From: a virus
Length of the DNA stretch: 32,784 nucleotides
Virus record (IMG/VR): IMGVR_UViG_3300010885_016343
Span: 1-32,784 of that record
Strand: one strand, 5' to 3'
Shown here one piece after another: positions 8,637-16,560 of the stretch. The notes beneath the pieces are model-generated. The model saw nothing but the letters and a program-made list of their open reading frames with translations, was not told the origin of the DNA and ran no database searches. A program made the position numbers and the translations under genes. Numbering within the stretch: the stretch's first letter is position 1; every line of letters starts with the position of its first letter.

Positions 8637-9299
8637 ATGAAACTCATCACAGAGGTCAACGAAGGCATCGAAGTCATCACCGAAGCCTCCGACAGCGGAG
8701 ACAAGAAGTACTTCATCGAAGGTATTTTCCTTCAGGGCGATATCACGAATCGCAACAAGCGTCGATATCCAATGGAAATGCTTCGTGACAAGGTCAAGTC
8801 CTATATCAAGGAATTTGTCGATCAGAAGCGAGCGTTTGGTGAGTTGGGCCATCCCGATGGTCCCACCATCAACCTTGAGCGTGTGTCCCACATGATTACC
8901 GAACTCAAGCAGTCCGGCAAGGACTTCGTGGGCAAGGCCAAAATCATGGACACTCCCTACGGCAAGATCGTCAAGAATCTGATTGACGAGGGTGCCAAGT
9001 TGGGCGTATCGAGCCGTGGAATCGGCTCCATCGAGGAGAAGAACGGCGTGAACGTGGTCAAGGACGACTTCCGTCTCGCCACCGCCGCCGACATCGTCGC
9101 AGATCCATCGGCTCCGGAAGCCTTTGTTCGAGGCGTGATGGAAGGCCGTGAATGGATCTATGAGAACGGTCTGCTCAAGGAACGGGACATCGATGAGATC
9201 AAGAAGACCATCACCCGTGCTTCGTCTCGCCAACTGGAGGAAAAGTTCCTTCAGGTATTCGAAAAATATGTCACGAAATGCTCCCGTGAGCATCGCTAA
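8637..9299 (+). CDS. 21: Prohead core protease (T4 gp21-like)
   Basis: 220 aa, similar to T4 gp21 (212 aa). The family signature is complete: the YFIEGIFLQGDITNRNKRRYP block (about 25-45), GELGHP with catalytic His72, and GVSSRG with catalytic Ser125/126. It is a serine protease of the herpesvirus assemblin-like fold. It is activated in the assembled prohead, cuts scaffold, capsid and internal proteins after (L/I)-x-E, then destroys itself. This specificity matters here because many proteins encoded at 17.6-24.8 kb carry such sites near the N-terminus. Confidence 0.95.
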   Translation: MKLITEVNEGIEVITEASDSGDKKYFIEGIFLQGDITNRNKRRYPMEMLRDKVKSYIKEFVDQKRAFGELGHPDGPTINLERVSHMITELKQSGKDFVGKAKIMDTPYGKIVKNLIDEGAKLGVSSRGIGSIEEKNGVNVVKDDFRLATAADIVADPSAPEAFVRGVMEGREWIYENGLLKERDIDEIKKTITRASSRQLEEKFLQVFEKYVTKCSREHR

Positions 9300-9310
9300 T
9301 ATAAACCAAG

Positions 9311-9318
9311 CATAAATA
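9311..9318 (+). promoter_or_regulatory. Late promoter CATAAATA for gp22
   Basis: T4-type octamer in the 41-nt gap between gp21 and gp22. The predicted start is near 9324, and AAGGAG follows in the leader. Confidence 0.82.
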
Positions 9319-9340
9319 ACCATTACGAAGGAGAACATCA

Positions 9341-10444
9341 ATGGATTCCATCCAGAACAACGAAATCGAAGAGATCCTTGAAGTCGAGGAAGAAGTCGAA
9401 GAGACTTCTGACAACGCCGTACTCGATGAAGAGGATGCGAAGACCCTCCAGAAGGGCAATATCGCCACCAAGAAGGCCAAGAAGCCTGTTGCACCGATGA
9501 AGGAAGAAGAAGAGGAAGAGGAAGAGGAGGAAGAGGTCGCCAATGCCAATCCAGCGGTGAAGGCTGGAAAGGGCAAGTATGTCGGCCTTTACAAGGATGG
9601 AACCGGCAAGGGTGCAATCATTCCCGAACCCGTCGCCACTGACACCTCTGCCTCGGGCAAGAAACTCAAGGCCAACGTCGCCGCCAAGAAGGCCATGCGT
9701 GAGGACATCGACACTCACATGAACGCCATGTTCGACGGCGAGGAACTGTCTGAGACTTTCCGCACCAAGGCTTCGACCATCTTCGAGTCCGCTCTGAACG
9801 AGCGTGTTCAGGCCATTCAGTCTGAATTGGAAGAGGAATACAACAACCGTCTGGTTGATGAGGTTGACACCATCAAGGCCGGTCTCACCGAGCAACTCGA
9901 CTCGTACCTTTCGTACGTCGTTGAGGAGTGGATGGAAGAGAACAAACTCGCTCTTGAGCGTGGTATTCGTACCGAGATCGCCGAAGAGTTCATGACTGGC
10001 CTTCGCAACCTGTTCCTTGAGCATGATATTCAGGTTCCCGAGACCAAGGTTGACCTCACCGATCAACTCGCCGAGACCGTCGATTCCCTGAAGACGCAAC
10101 TCGACGAGGAAATGAATCGCAATGTCGGCCTCAACGCCGAGATCGCCGAATACCGCAAGGCGGCTATTCTCAATGAAGCAGCAAGTGATCTTGCTGACAC
10201 CGAGAAGGAGCGTTTCGCCACTCTGACCGAGGACATCTCGTTCGAGGACGAGGACGAACTTCGCACCAAGATCGGTGTCATCAAGGAGTCGTATTTCGGC
10301 AACAAGAAGGCCGTCATTCGTGAAGAAGCCTTTGTTTCTCATGCCGATCCCGCCGATGCAATCGAAAACACTCAGGTTCCGGAGAACATCACGGAATCGA
10401 TGTCTGCCTATACCCAAATGATTTCCCGGCTGAACCGCCGGTAA
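9341..10444 (+). CDS. 22: Prohead scaffold protein (T4 gp22-like)
   Basis: 367 aa against 269 in T4. Very acidic and helical: an N-terminal acidic region, a run of glutamates (about 55-64), then long coiled-coil segments from about 120 to 300. It forms the core on which gp23 assembles and is degraded by gp21; many L-x-E and I-x-E sites are visible. Residues 78-94 hold the KYxGxYxDGxGxGxIxP motif also seen in the protein at 6593. Identity rests on composition and on position between gp21 and gp23. Confidence 0.92.
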   Translation: MDSIQNNEIEEILEVEEEVEETSDNAVLDEEDAKTLQKGNIATKKAKKPVAPMKEEEEEEEEEEEVANANPAVKAGKGKYVGLYKDGTGKGAIIPEPVATDTSASGKKLKANVAAKKAMREDIDTHMNAMFDGEELSETFRTKASTIFESALNERVQAIQSELEEEYNNRLVDEVDTIKAGLTEQLDSYLSYVVEEWMEENKLALERGIRTEIAEEFMTGLRNLFLEHDIQVPETKVDLTDQLAETVDSLKTQLDEEMNRNVGLNAEIAEYRKAAILNEAASDLADTEKERFATLTEDISFEDEDELRTKIGVIKESYFGNKKAVIREEAFVSHADPADAIENTQVPENITESMSAYTQMISRLNRR

Positions 10445-10460
10445 GCAAACTGTAAGTATC

Positions 10461-10468
10461 CATAAATA
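10461..10468 (+). promoter_or_regulatory. Late promoter CATAAATA for gp23
   Basis: T4-type octamer in the gap before the major capsid gene. The predicted start is near 10474, and the leader contains AAAGGAGA. Confidence 0.85.
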
Positions 10469-10494
10469 ACCATATCCAAAAGGAGAACCAATAA

Positions 10495-11883
10495 ATGGAT
10501 CTGACCATTTCTGAAGCACTGCAACGTAAGTGGAAGCCTATTCTTGAACACAGCGAACTCCCCGAAATCAAGGATTCGTACAAGAAGGCCGTCACAACCA
10601 TGCTCCTCGAAAATCAGGAGCAATACCTCAAGGAAAGCGTACCCACCAACTTCAGCGGTGCGACAATCGGCGGACAGGAAGGCAGCGGCAACGTCGCTCG
10701 CTGGGACCCGATTCTCATCAGCCTCGTTCGTCGTGCGATGCCCAACCTCATCGCCTACGACATCTGCGGCGTTCAGCCAATGAGCGGCCCCACCGGCCTG
10801 ATCTTCGCCATGCGTAGTCGCTATCAGAACCAAACTGGTCCTGAGGCTCTGTATCAGGAAGCCGATGTTGCCTTCGGTGGCTCGGGTTCGACTGGTACGA
10901 CTGCTGCTGGCGTAACCGGAACCGATACTTACCAGAACGCTTCGGGCGTTGATCCGTTTGAAACTGCCAACGGCCCGACGAAGCCCAATGGAAACGCCAT
11001 CGGTTCGGGTTACAACAACGGCGGTATAGCGTCCGGCACGCTCGCCGGTGAAACTCTCGGCGATTCGGTGGGCAACCCCTTCCCCCAGATGGCCTTCTCG
11101 ATCGAGAAGACAACCGTCGAGGCGAAGACTCGTGCCCTGAAGGCCGAGTACACGATGGAACTCGCTCAGGACCTGAAGGCAATCCACGGCCTCGATGCCG
11201 AGACGGAACTCGCCAACATCCTGTCGAGCGAAATCCTCGCCGAAATCAACCGTGAGATTGTTCGTGTTCTGTATCAGAACGCCAAACTCGGCGCACGTAG
11301 CGGAACCACTCAGACGGCTGGTGTGTTCGACCTGAACGTAGACTCCAACGGTCGTTGGTCGGTCGAGAAGTTCAAGGGTCTGCTCTACCAGATCGAGCGT
11401 GAGTGCAACATGATCGCCAAGGAAACCCGTCGTGGCAAGGGCAACTTCATCCTCTGCTCGGCTGACGTTGCCTCGGCCCTCAGCATGGCTGGCATCCTTG
11501 ACTACGCCCCTGCTCTCTCCACGAACCTCAACGTGGACGACACGGGCAACACCTTCGCCGGTGTTCTCAACGGTCGCCTCCGTGTGTACATCGATCCCTA
11601 CGCCTCCATGACGACTTCGTACGACTTCTTCATGGCTGGCTATAAGGGTTCGTCGGCCTACGACGCTGGTCTGTTCTACTGCCCCTACGTCCCGCTCCAG
11701 ATGGTGCGTGCAGTCGGTGAGCAGTCGTTCCAGCCGAAGATCGGCTTCAAGACCCGCTACGGTCTTGTCAACAACCCCTTCGCCACGATTGTGAACGGCT
11801 CGGTCCAGTCCGATCCATATAGTTCGAACTCTAGGCGTGGCAACATCTACTACCGCATCGTGAAGGTCACGAACCTGTTCTAA
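10495..11883 (+). CDS. 23: Major capsid protein (T4 gp23-like)
   Basis: 462 aa against 521 in T4. The N-terminal prosequence is helical and charged (LTISEALQRKWKPILEH). It is followed by the conserved PILISLVRRAMPNLIAYDICGVQPM block (about 72-96), the TGLIFAMRSRY segment and the C-terminal KIGFKTRYGLVNNPFA block. It forms the HK97-fold hexamers of the shell. A gp21-type site (LLE at 37-39) lies in the prosequence, but which site is used is not known. It has its own late promoter upstream and a strong terminator downstream, and codon use is strongly biased. Confidence 0.96.
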   Translation: MDLTISEALQRKWKPILEHSELPEIKDSYKKAVTTMLLENQEQYLKESVPTNFSGATIGGQEGSGNVARWDPILISLVRRAMPNLIAYDICGVQPMSGPTGLIFAMRSRYQNQTGPEALYQEADVAFGGSGSTGTTAAGVTGTDTYQNASGVDPFETANGPTKPNGNAIGSGYNNGGIASGTLAGETLGDSVGNPFPQMAFSIEKTTVEAKTRALKAEYTMELAQDLKAIHGLDAETELANILSSEILAEINREIVRVLYQNAKLGARSGTTQTAGVFDLNVDSNGRWSVEKFKGLLYQIERECNMIAKETRRGKGNFILCSADVASALSMAGILDYAPALSTNLNVDDTGNTFAGVLNGRLRVYIDPYASMTTSYDFFMAGYKGSSAYDAGLFYCPYVPLQMVRAVGEQSFQPKIGFKTRYGLVNNPFATIVNGSVQSDPYSSNSRRGNIYYRIVKVTNLF

Positions 11884-11917
11884 TCGAACTGGTTGGTAGA
11901 AAAGAGATAGAATCGAA

Positions 11918-11950
11918 GAGCGGGGCCGAAAGGTCCCGCTCTTTCTTTTC
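11918..11950 (+). terminator. Intrinsic terminator after gp23
   Basis: A perfect 10-bp stem (one G-U pair; GAGCGGG on the 5' arm) closed by a GAAA tetraloop at 11918-11941, then the T-rich run TTTCTTTTC. It lies 35 nt beyond the gp23 stop and ends the head gene block. Confidence 0.93.
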
Positions 11951-11951
11951 C

Positions 11952-11959
11952 CCTAAATA
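11952..11959 (+). promoter_or_regulatory. Late promoter CCTAAATA abutting the ATG (predicted leaderless)
   Basis: T4-type octamer starting 2 nt after the terminator tail. With the T4 register (-13 to -6), transcription would start at 11965, one base before the ATG at 11966. No Shine-Dalgarno lies upstream of that ATG. Confidence 0.75.
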
Positions 11960-11965
11960 TCAACA

Positions 11966-12511
11966 ATGGACAATAGGCCAACCATTCCAACCGATCGTAA
12001 TCCCGGCATTCTCAATCAGATGCCGACGAATACGAATCCGGCCTTTGCCACGAACTTCAGACTGATGATTCCGAAGGTTCGTCGGAGCATCTACTTCTGC
12101 ACGGAAGTGGCGTTCCCGGACATGACATGCGAACCCATAAAGGTTCCCGCTCCATTCGCTCCATCCCTCAAGTTCTTCGGAAACAAGATCAGTCATGGAG
12201 ATCTCAGCGTTCGGTTCATCGTCAACGAGGACTATTCGAACTATCAGGAACTCACCGACTGGTACAAGGCATCTCTGGTCTATGAGGATTTCTTCAAGTC
12301 CGGAACCGACCTGAACGTGAATCTCATGTCCAACACGGGCCATTTGCTCATTCTCTCGAACAAGAAGAATCCGGTGGCTCGCTTTCGATTCAACGGCCTC
12401 ATGGTCACGGGCATCACGTCAATTGAATACAACAGTGCCCTGACCGATGCCACGGCGACCACGGCCACCGCAACATTCCAGTTCACAAGTTACGACTTGG
12501 AACCAATCTGA
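11966..12511 (+). CDS. gp19-like virion structural protein, first copy
   Basis: 181 aa. It has the pattern of T4-type tail-tube relatives: N-terminal NTNPAFATNFRLMIPKV, a middle block GDLSVRFIVNEDYSNYQEL (about 90-108), and an alternating beta C-terminus (ATATFQFTSYDLEP). It aligns along its length with the protein at 14620, which has VSIRFIIDENYTNYMEM at the same place, so the two are paralogues. The probable role is a tail-tube-fold protein in tail tip, baseplate or tail completion. It has no ribosome site and sits directly after a late promoter. Confidence 0.8.
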   Translation: MDNRPTIPTDRNPGILNQMPTNTNPAFATNFRLMIPKVRRSIYFCTEVAFPDMTCEPIKVPAPFAPSLKFFGNKISHGDLSVRFIVNEDYSNYQELTDWYKASLVYEDFFKSGTDLNVNLMSNTGHLLILSNKKNPVARFRFNGLMVTGITSIEYNSALTDATATTATATFQFTSYDLEPI

Positions 12512-12520
12512 GAAATCGTC

Positions 12521-14050
12521 ATGCCAGAAACATATACCCGAGATCAATCTCTTGACATCAAGGCGCAGTTCTTTCTGATGAGAAACCCATCAGATGCGAC
12601 ACACCCTCTCCACACGCACCGAAACGTGACCGTGATTGCGAAGGTGAGAATAGGTGAGTTCTCCAATTACGATGTCAACGTCCCACCCGGATATGAGAGT
12701 TCTCAATACACCGTCGATGCGGACATTGATGATCTTGCACGATACACGCCGAACAATGCAACGGCTATGGGAAAGAGATTCGCCGACTGGTTTGAATATC
12801 AGGGACTTGTTCGTGGCAAGGGTTTGGCGTATGGCGGTCTGTATGCCGGGGCGGTGGAGTTTCAGAATTTCGGCAATGGATTGAGAACAACCAAGAACCT
12901 CATGCTGTCGGGAGATGTGGGTTATATAATCGGTTTCCATAGCCAACAAATCCAGAGAAACAGCGGATTGGTGGATACGGAGGGAGAACTCACCCTTGGA
13001 GACTTCACAAAGGCCGCTCTTCAGGCCATGAAGACCGAGTGTGACAATCGAAACCTTTGCTACCCATTGTACATCATCGGTGATCTTGAGGAGGTTCCTT
13101 CGATTTCGCACCCCCTGAACATGATCGGAAGAGCCGAAGGAGACTGTCAACGAACCAGTCACGGAGAACTGAACTGTCCGGTGGGACCTCTACAGACGTA
13201 TGGTGATATTTACGGCACTTCTTCGTTTGACACCGAGATTGCATATTCGCAGTGGAATGGGTCGGGTTGGACTGACATATCTTTTCGGCAGGCTCTTACT
13301 GAATATGGATTGCCAACAGATCCCACCAAAAGTAACGTCCTTGATTCAGGCGACACCGGAGTTGATTCCTCGCAATACTGGTTTCTGGGAAGAAATCAGG
13401 CATGGACGAGAAAATCCACACTTGTGTTCAAGCGAATGACCGATCATGGTCTCTACAAGACGATCTATGAACCGGCCAAGGAAGTGTTTCCGCACATTCA
13501 GGGCGGAAACTTCGACATCGTTTCCTGCATTGACTCCGCCAACCCCTTCTATGAGTTCAAGAACAACTGGTGGACTTTTCCATATGAAACTAGGACGAGA
13601 AATCGGTACTTGATGGGAGACTTCAGTGTTCCGGTGTGCTATTCTCCCGACATGAGCGAAAATCGATACGCTCCCGGACAATCGAATCCGCTGGGATCGA
13701 CCGCCCGAGATGTATATCGCAATTACATAGTTGCGGCGGCGAGAGCATGTATTTCGGGCGACAATCCAACCGCCTGCATACCATACATCGAACCCCCATA
13801 CGAAAACGTCGTTCAGTCGGAAGTTCCCAACGCATACCCCATTCATTATGCCGATGAATCGGACATTCTCTACATTCTTCAGGAGCATTACAAGTTGGGA
13901 GTTCGATCGTGGGCGGTTTTCAATCCGTCTCACTCCGGAGCCGTCCCCGCCGTGAAGGGCAGAATGGACGCATTGCTCAAAGTAATCAATGATTTCCTCG
14001 CATGGATACAGACACGGGATCGCAAACAAAGAATAATATACAAGAGTTGA
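12521..14050 (+). CDS. Large unrecognised protein, candidate tail-associated or enzyme-like
   Basis: 509 aa, not recognised. It is soluble, rich in Tyr, Trp, Asn and Gly, with 7-8 cysteines concentrated in the middle and C-terminal half, and no signal peptide or membrane segment. The middle (CYPLYIIGDLEEVPS) and the C-terminal stretch (RSWAVFNPSHSG, then a terminal helix) suggest an alpha/beta enzyme such as a TIM barrel, but no catalytic signature is certain. Position between two gp19-like genes suggests a virion component, perhaps host-surface binding or degradation. Codon use differs from gp18-gp23: AGA, ATA and GGA are frequent, a sign of separate ancestry. Confidence 0.7.
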   Translation: MPETYTRDQSLDIKAQFFLMRNPSDATHPLHTHRNVTVIAKVRIGEFSNYDVNVPPGYESSQYTVDADIDDLARYTPNNATAMGKRFADWFEYQGLVRGKGLAYGGLYAGAVEFQNFGNGLRTTKNLMLSGDVGYIIGFHSQQIQRNSGLVDTEGELTLGDFTKAALQAMKTECDNRNLCYPLYIIGDLEEVPSISHPLNMIGRAEGDCQRTSHGELNCPVGPLQTYGDIYGTSSFDTEIAYSQWNGSGWTDISFRQALTEYGLPTDPTKSNVLDSGDTGVDSSQYWFLGRNQAWTRKSTLVFKRMTDHGLYKTIYEPAKEVFPHIQGGNFDIVSCIDSANPFYEFKNNWWTFPYETRTRNRYLMGDFSVPVCYSPDMSENRYAPGQSNPLGSTARDVYRNYIVAAARACISGDNPTACIPYIEPPYENVVQSEVPNAYPIHYADESDILYILQEHYKLGVRSWAVFNPSHSGAVPAVKGRMDALLKVINDFLAWIQTRDRKQRIIYKS

Positions 14051-14062
14051 TAGGAGACCGAG

Positions 14063-14620
14063 ATGATTTTGTTCAAGAACACAGCCAACCAAGTCGTATA
14101 CACCAAACTCATGAACATCACGGGAGGTTCTCAGTTCGCCGTAGCCGGATTGACCTCCAGCGGAATCACGGGGTTCCTCTCAAAGGACGGCGGATCTCCG
14201 CTGGGCCTCGTCAGTCTGGTTCAGGCGGTGACGGGAGGCATCTACAAATACTACCCCACGCAGTCGGAGACGAACTGCGATGTGGGTGTGTTCAACTTCT
14301 CCGTTGGTGCCACATCGTACTGGCATTTCAACCCCATTTATTTCCAGACCACCGAGCCGTTGCCTGCGGTCTCCCTCACGGCTTCGACCATTTCGTCCAT
14401 CGTGAATTCCGCCAAGGGTGCAACGTACGACGGCAACATCACGCAGGAGAAGTTGTTCGAGATGCTCATCGCCTTCATGTCGGGACAGGTCTCCCGAACG
14501 GAATCCGGCAATGACTACATCTACTCGTACAAGATTCGTGGTGGTGGACATACGAGTTTCACCGCTCAGGCCAACTCCACCACAGGCGTTCGAACCGTTC
14601 AAGGCATCACGGGAGACTGA
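14063..14620 (+). CDS. Unrecognised putative virion protein, 185 aa
   Basis: A beta-rich protein with many Ser, Thr and Gly residues. It begins ILFKNTANQVVYTKLMN and has a long helix near residues 110-140 (the NITQEKLFEMLIAFMSG region) before a final beta segment with RGGGHTSFTAQANS. The composition resembles small tail or fibre-associated proteins, and its position in a structural cluster agrees. TAGGAGA lies upstream of the ATG. The stop overlaps the next start (TGATG), coupling it to the gp19-like protein that follows. Confidence 0.7.
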   Translation: MILFKNTANQVVYTKLMNITGGSQFAVAGLTSSGITGFLSKDGGSPLGLVSLVQAVTGGIYKYYPTQSETNCDVGVFNFSVGATSYWHFNPIYFQTTEPLPAVSLTASTISSIVNSAKGATYDGNITQEKLFEMLIAFMSGQVSRTESGNDYIYSYKIRGGGHTSFTAQANSTTGVRTVQGITGD

Positions 14621-15165
14621 TGGCAAGTCCAAACCCAGAAAACTTCATTCCAAGGCTTCCGGCGTTCGGTGCCGTTCAAAACACGCCAGTCAACACCAAT
14701 CTGGCACTGAACACCAACTTCAAGTTCACACTGAAGAAGGTGCCGAACATCACTTATTTCGTCACTTCCATCACGACCCCTTCATCCTCTTCGAATCCTG
14801 TTTCTCTGGACTATCTGACCGCCGTTCCTCTCAAGATTCCCGGTGGTGCCGCCAACACGGACGTTTCGATTCGATTCATCATCGATGAGAACTACACCAA
14901 CTACATGGAGATGGTCAAGTGGTTTCGATCGGGTGCCCCCTACACGAACTTCAATGAGATCGTCCCGTCGAACCTCGCCGAGCCTTCCGATGGCATGATG
15001 CTGCTTCTGAACAACAAGAAGAACCCGTTCCGAATGGTCACCTATCGGAACATGATTCCGACTCAGATCTCGGGGTTCTCCCTGAGCCATATGGAATCCG
15101 AACCTTCGGTCCTCACGGCGACGGTGACCTTCGTGTACGACACCTTTACGGTCACCAAACTTTAA
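14620..15165 (+). CDS. gp19-like virion structural protein, second copy
   Basis: 181 aa, the same length as the protein at 11966 and alignable with it: NTNLALNTNFKFTLKKV near the N-terminus, VSIRFIIDENYTNYMEM (about 87-103), NNKKNPF (shared NKKNP), and a C-terminal TATVTFVYDTF. These features belong to the tail-tube-like family that includes gp19. It is probably a tail-tip or tube-adaptor protein; its exact place in the virion is unknown. It is translationally coupled to the preceding gene. Confidence 0.8.
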   Translation: MASPNPENFIPRLPAFGAVQNTPVNTNLALNTNFKFTLKKVPNITYFVTSITTPSSSSNPVSLDYLTAVPLKIPGGAANTDVSIRFIIDENYTNYMEMVKWFRSGAPYTNFNEIVPSNLAEPSDGMMLLLNNKKNPFRMVTYRNMIPTQISGFSLSHMESEPSVLTATVTFVYDTFTVTKL

Positions 15166-15191
15166 GGTTTGGGTTTGAGCGGCTTCAAGGA

Positions 15192-15218
15192 GGACTTGGG
15201 AGTTCCCCGAGTCCTTCT
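15192..15218 (+). terminator. Possible terminator hairpin after the second gp19-like gene
   Basis: A 9-bp stem (GGACTTGGG with CCCGAGTCC, one G-U pair) with a 5-nt loop, then TTCT. The T run is weak, so termination may be partial. The remaining 85 nt to the next promoter show no other feature. Confidence 0.5.
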
Positions 15219-15302
15219 ATCGCTTGGTCTTGAAGGCTTCTGGGGTCGCTGGGGTTTCAGTGTGGATCTTCGCCTAGGCATATGAGTATGTATGGGTTGA
15301 AG

Positions 15303-15310
15303 GATAAATA
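15303..15310 (+). promoter_or_regulatory. Late promoter GATAAATA placing +1 on the ATG (predicted leaderless)
   Basis: T4-type octamer. The register -13 to -6 puts +1 at 15316, exactly the A of the lipoprotein ATG. Only CCACC separates the octamer from the ATG, so no ribosome site is possible. Confidence 0.78.
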
Positions 15311-15315
15311 CCACC

Positions 15316-16215
15316 ATGAAAATCTTCCAATCCATCCTCGCCGTCATGTGTCTGGGTCTGGCTTCCTGCTGCACTTGTCCCAAGCCCGATGATGCCGACA
15401 TCGGCACCGGAACTTCGGCCATTCCCACGATCGAGAACTTGGGAAAGAAGATTGACGAACAGGCTGCGAACATTCAGAAGGAAACCGCCACCATCAAGGA
15501 GGCAGGGACCAAACTGGAGGACAACCTGAAGAGCATTCAGGACGAGTTTCAGGACCCCAAAAAGAAGGATATGGTTACTGACTCGATCGTTCTCGTGAAC
15601 GACGTTCAGAACAGTGCCGAACACATCGACGGAGTGACGGCTCAGATCGACAAGGACACCAATACCCTCACTGGGGTGGCGGTCACCATTCGGGATCTAG
15701 AGGCCAAGGCAGCGGCCCTGCACGAGGCCGAGCAGAAGGCCAAGGAAGAGGCTCTGAAGCGTTTGTACGCCTTTATAGCCACCTTCTGGGTCATTGGCTT
15801 CGTCGTGATCGTGGGAGGCATCGCCGTGGCGTTCTTCGTGAACCGGTCCATGGGAATGATGGTCGCCATGGTCGGAAGCATCATGATCGGATTCGCTGCG
15901 GCTTCGCAGTTCTACATGAAGGAGATCGCTCAGTTCGGAGCGTTCCTGCTGGTCGGAATGATCGTCTTCGGCATGGTCATTCTCGTCCGGTCGATGATAA
16001 ACGCCCAGCGGTCTTCGACTGCGGTCAGGGAGATCGTGGAGATGATCGAGATTCTCAAGGAAACCATGACGGACGACGAAAAGACCCGAATCTTCGGGCC
16101 TGATGGGGTGGCTGAACGAAGCCAATCGGAATTGACCAAGAAAATCATCGCCAAGATCAAGGCGGATGAAATCAAGCCCGAGGCGGTGAAGCCTCCGGAC
16201 ACCCCTCAGTCCTGA
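15316..16215 (+). CDS. Lipoprotein with long coiled coil and three membrane segments; candidate unimolecular spanin/holin
   Basis: 299 aa. The N-terminus is a lipoprotein signal with lipobox LASC (Cys18). Residues about 38-150 are a helical, heptad-like coiled coil. Three hydrophobic segments follow at about 151-175, 177-198 and 204-227, then a charged cytoplasmic-type tail with a Pro-rich end. A lipidated N-terminus joined through a periplasmic coiled coil to a membrane anchor is the layout of u-spanins (phage T1 gp11 type), which fuse inner and outer membranes at lysis. Three membrane segments would also suit a class I holin. No endolysin is visible nearby, so the role stays a hypothesis. 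It converges with and overlaps the 3' end of the next gene by 10 nt. Confidence 0.8.
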   Translation: MKIFQSILAVMCLGLASCCTCPKPDDADIGTGTSAIPTIENLGKKIDEQAANIQKETATIKEAGTKLEDNLKSIQDEFQDPKKKDMVTDSIVLVNDVQNSAEHIDGVTAQIDKDTNTLTGVAVTIRDLEAKAAALHEAEQKAKEEALKRLYAFIATFWVIGFVVIVGGIAVAFFVNRSMGMMVAMVGSIMIGFAAASQFYMKEIAQFGAFLLVGMIVFGMVILVRSMINAQRSSTAVREIVEMIEILKETMTDDEKTRIFGPDGVAERSQSELTKKIIAKIKADEIKPEAVKPPDTPQS

Positions 16216-16424
16216 ACTCGGAACGCCCCGTTGGAGACGTGAAAGTTCCAGAACTGGCGGGCGTAGTCCTTCTTCATGATCGCCACGAAATGCCAGTTCT
16301 TTCCCTTGCTTTCCCACACGTTGACGTTGCCCTCTTCTACGGGCTCGAACATGTAGGTGACGGTTTTCTGGGAGTTGTGGAGTTTGGGGTGGCTGTTGGA
16401 GGATGGGCCGGTTGGTGTGGGCAT
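16206..16424 (-). CDS. Small unrecognised protein, 72 aa
   Basis: Not recognised. After a Pro/Ser-rich N-terminus comes a compact segment rich in aromatic residues (TYMFEPVEEGNVNVWES, NWHFVAIMKKDYARQFWNFHV). The ATG is preceded by AAAGGA at suitable spacing and by a good sigma-70-like promoter with a palindrome over its -10, so it is probably an early gene under specific control. Its 3' end overlaps the convergent lipoprotein gene by 10 nt. Confidence 0.75.
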   Translation of the reverse strand: MPTPTGPSSNSHPKLHNSQKTVTYMFEPVEEGNVNVWESKGKNWHFVAIMKKDYARQFWNFHVSNGAFRVQD

Positions 16425-16441
16425 GGGTGTCCTTTCAGGGA

Positions 16442-16470
16442 ACTATAGGTCCCTTCAGAACGGAAGTCAA
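16442..16470 (-). promoter_or_regulatory. Sigma-70-like promoter with palindrome over the -10
   Basis: On the minus strand, TTGACT (16465-16470) and TATAGT (16442-16447) are separated by 17 nt. The -10 lies inside an 18-bp near-perfect inverted repeat (16437-16454; AGGGA arms around CTATAG, 16 of 18 positions symmetric), a candidate operator. Transcription would begin about 11 nt before the ATG at 16424. Confidence 0.78.
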
Positions 16471-16482
16471 GCCTTTCGCAAA

Positions 16483-16554
16483 TAGACCCGATGGGGATCG
16501 AACCCATGACCACCCGCTTATAAGGCAGGCCCTCTGCCACTGAGGTACGGGTCA
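16483..16554 (-). tRNA. tRNA-Ile (anticodon UAU)
   Basis: Folded by hand as a complete cloverleaf: acceptor GACCCG/CGGGTC (6 pairs, with an unpaired T-T at 1-72), D stem CCTC/GAGG, anticodon stem CCTGC/GCGGG with loop CTTATAA, and T arm ATGGG-TTCGATC-CCCAT. Anticodon TAT reads AUA isoleucine codons. No CCA is encoded. It lies 6 nt downstream of tRNA-Met on the same strand. Confidence 0.9.
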
Positions 16555-16560
16555 ATCGAA

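Noticed and set aside
9506-9537. GAA/GAG-rich simple repeat in gp22
   Set aside because: It simply encodes the glutamate run expected of an acidic scaffold protein.
8292-10519. Long minus-strand open frames (441 and 393 aa) opposite gp21 and gp22
   Set aside because: They lie wholly opposite well-identified genes, have no ribosome sites and a composition typical of antisense frames in strongly codon-biased genes. The same applies to frames opposite gp18 (2680-3771), gp20 and the next gene (5414-6538), and the metallopeptidase (20000-21220).
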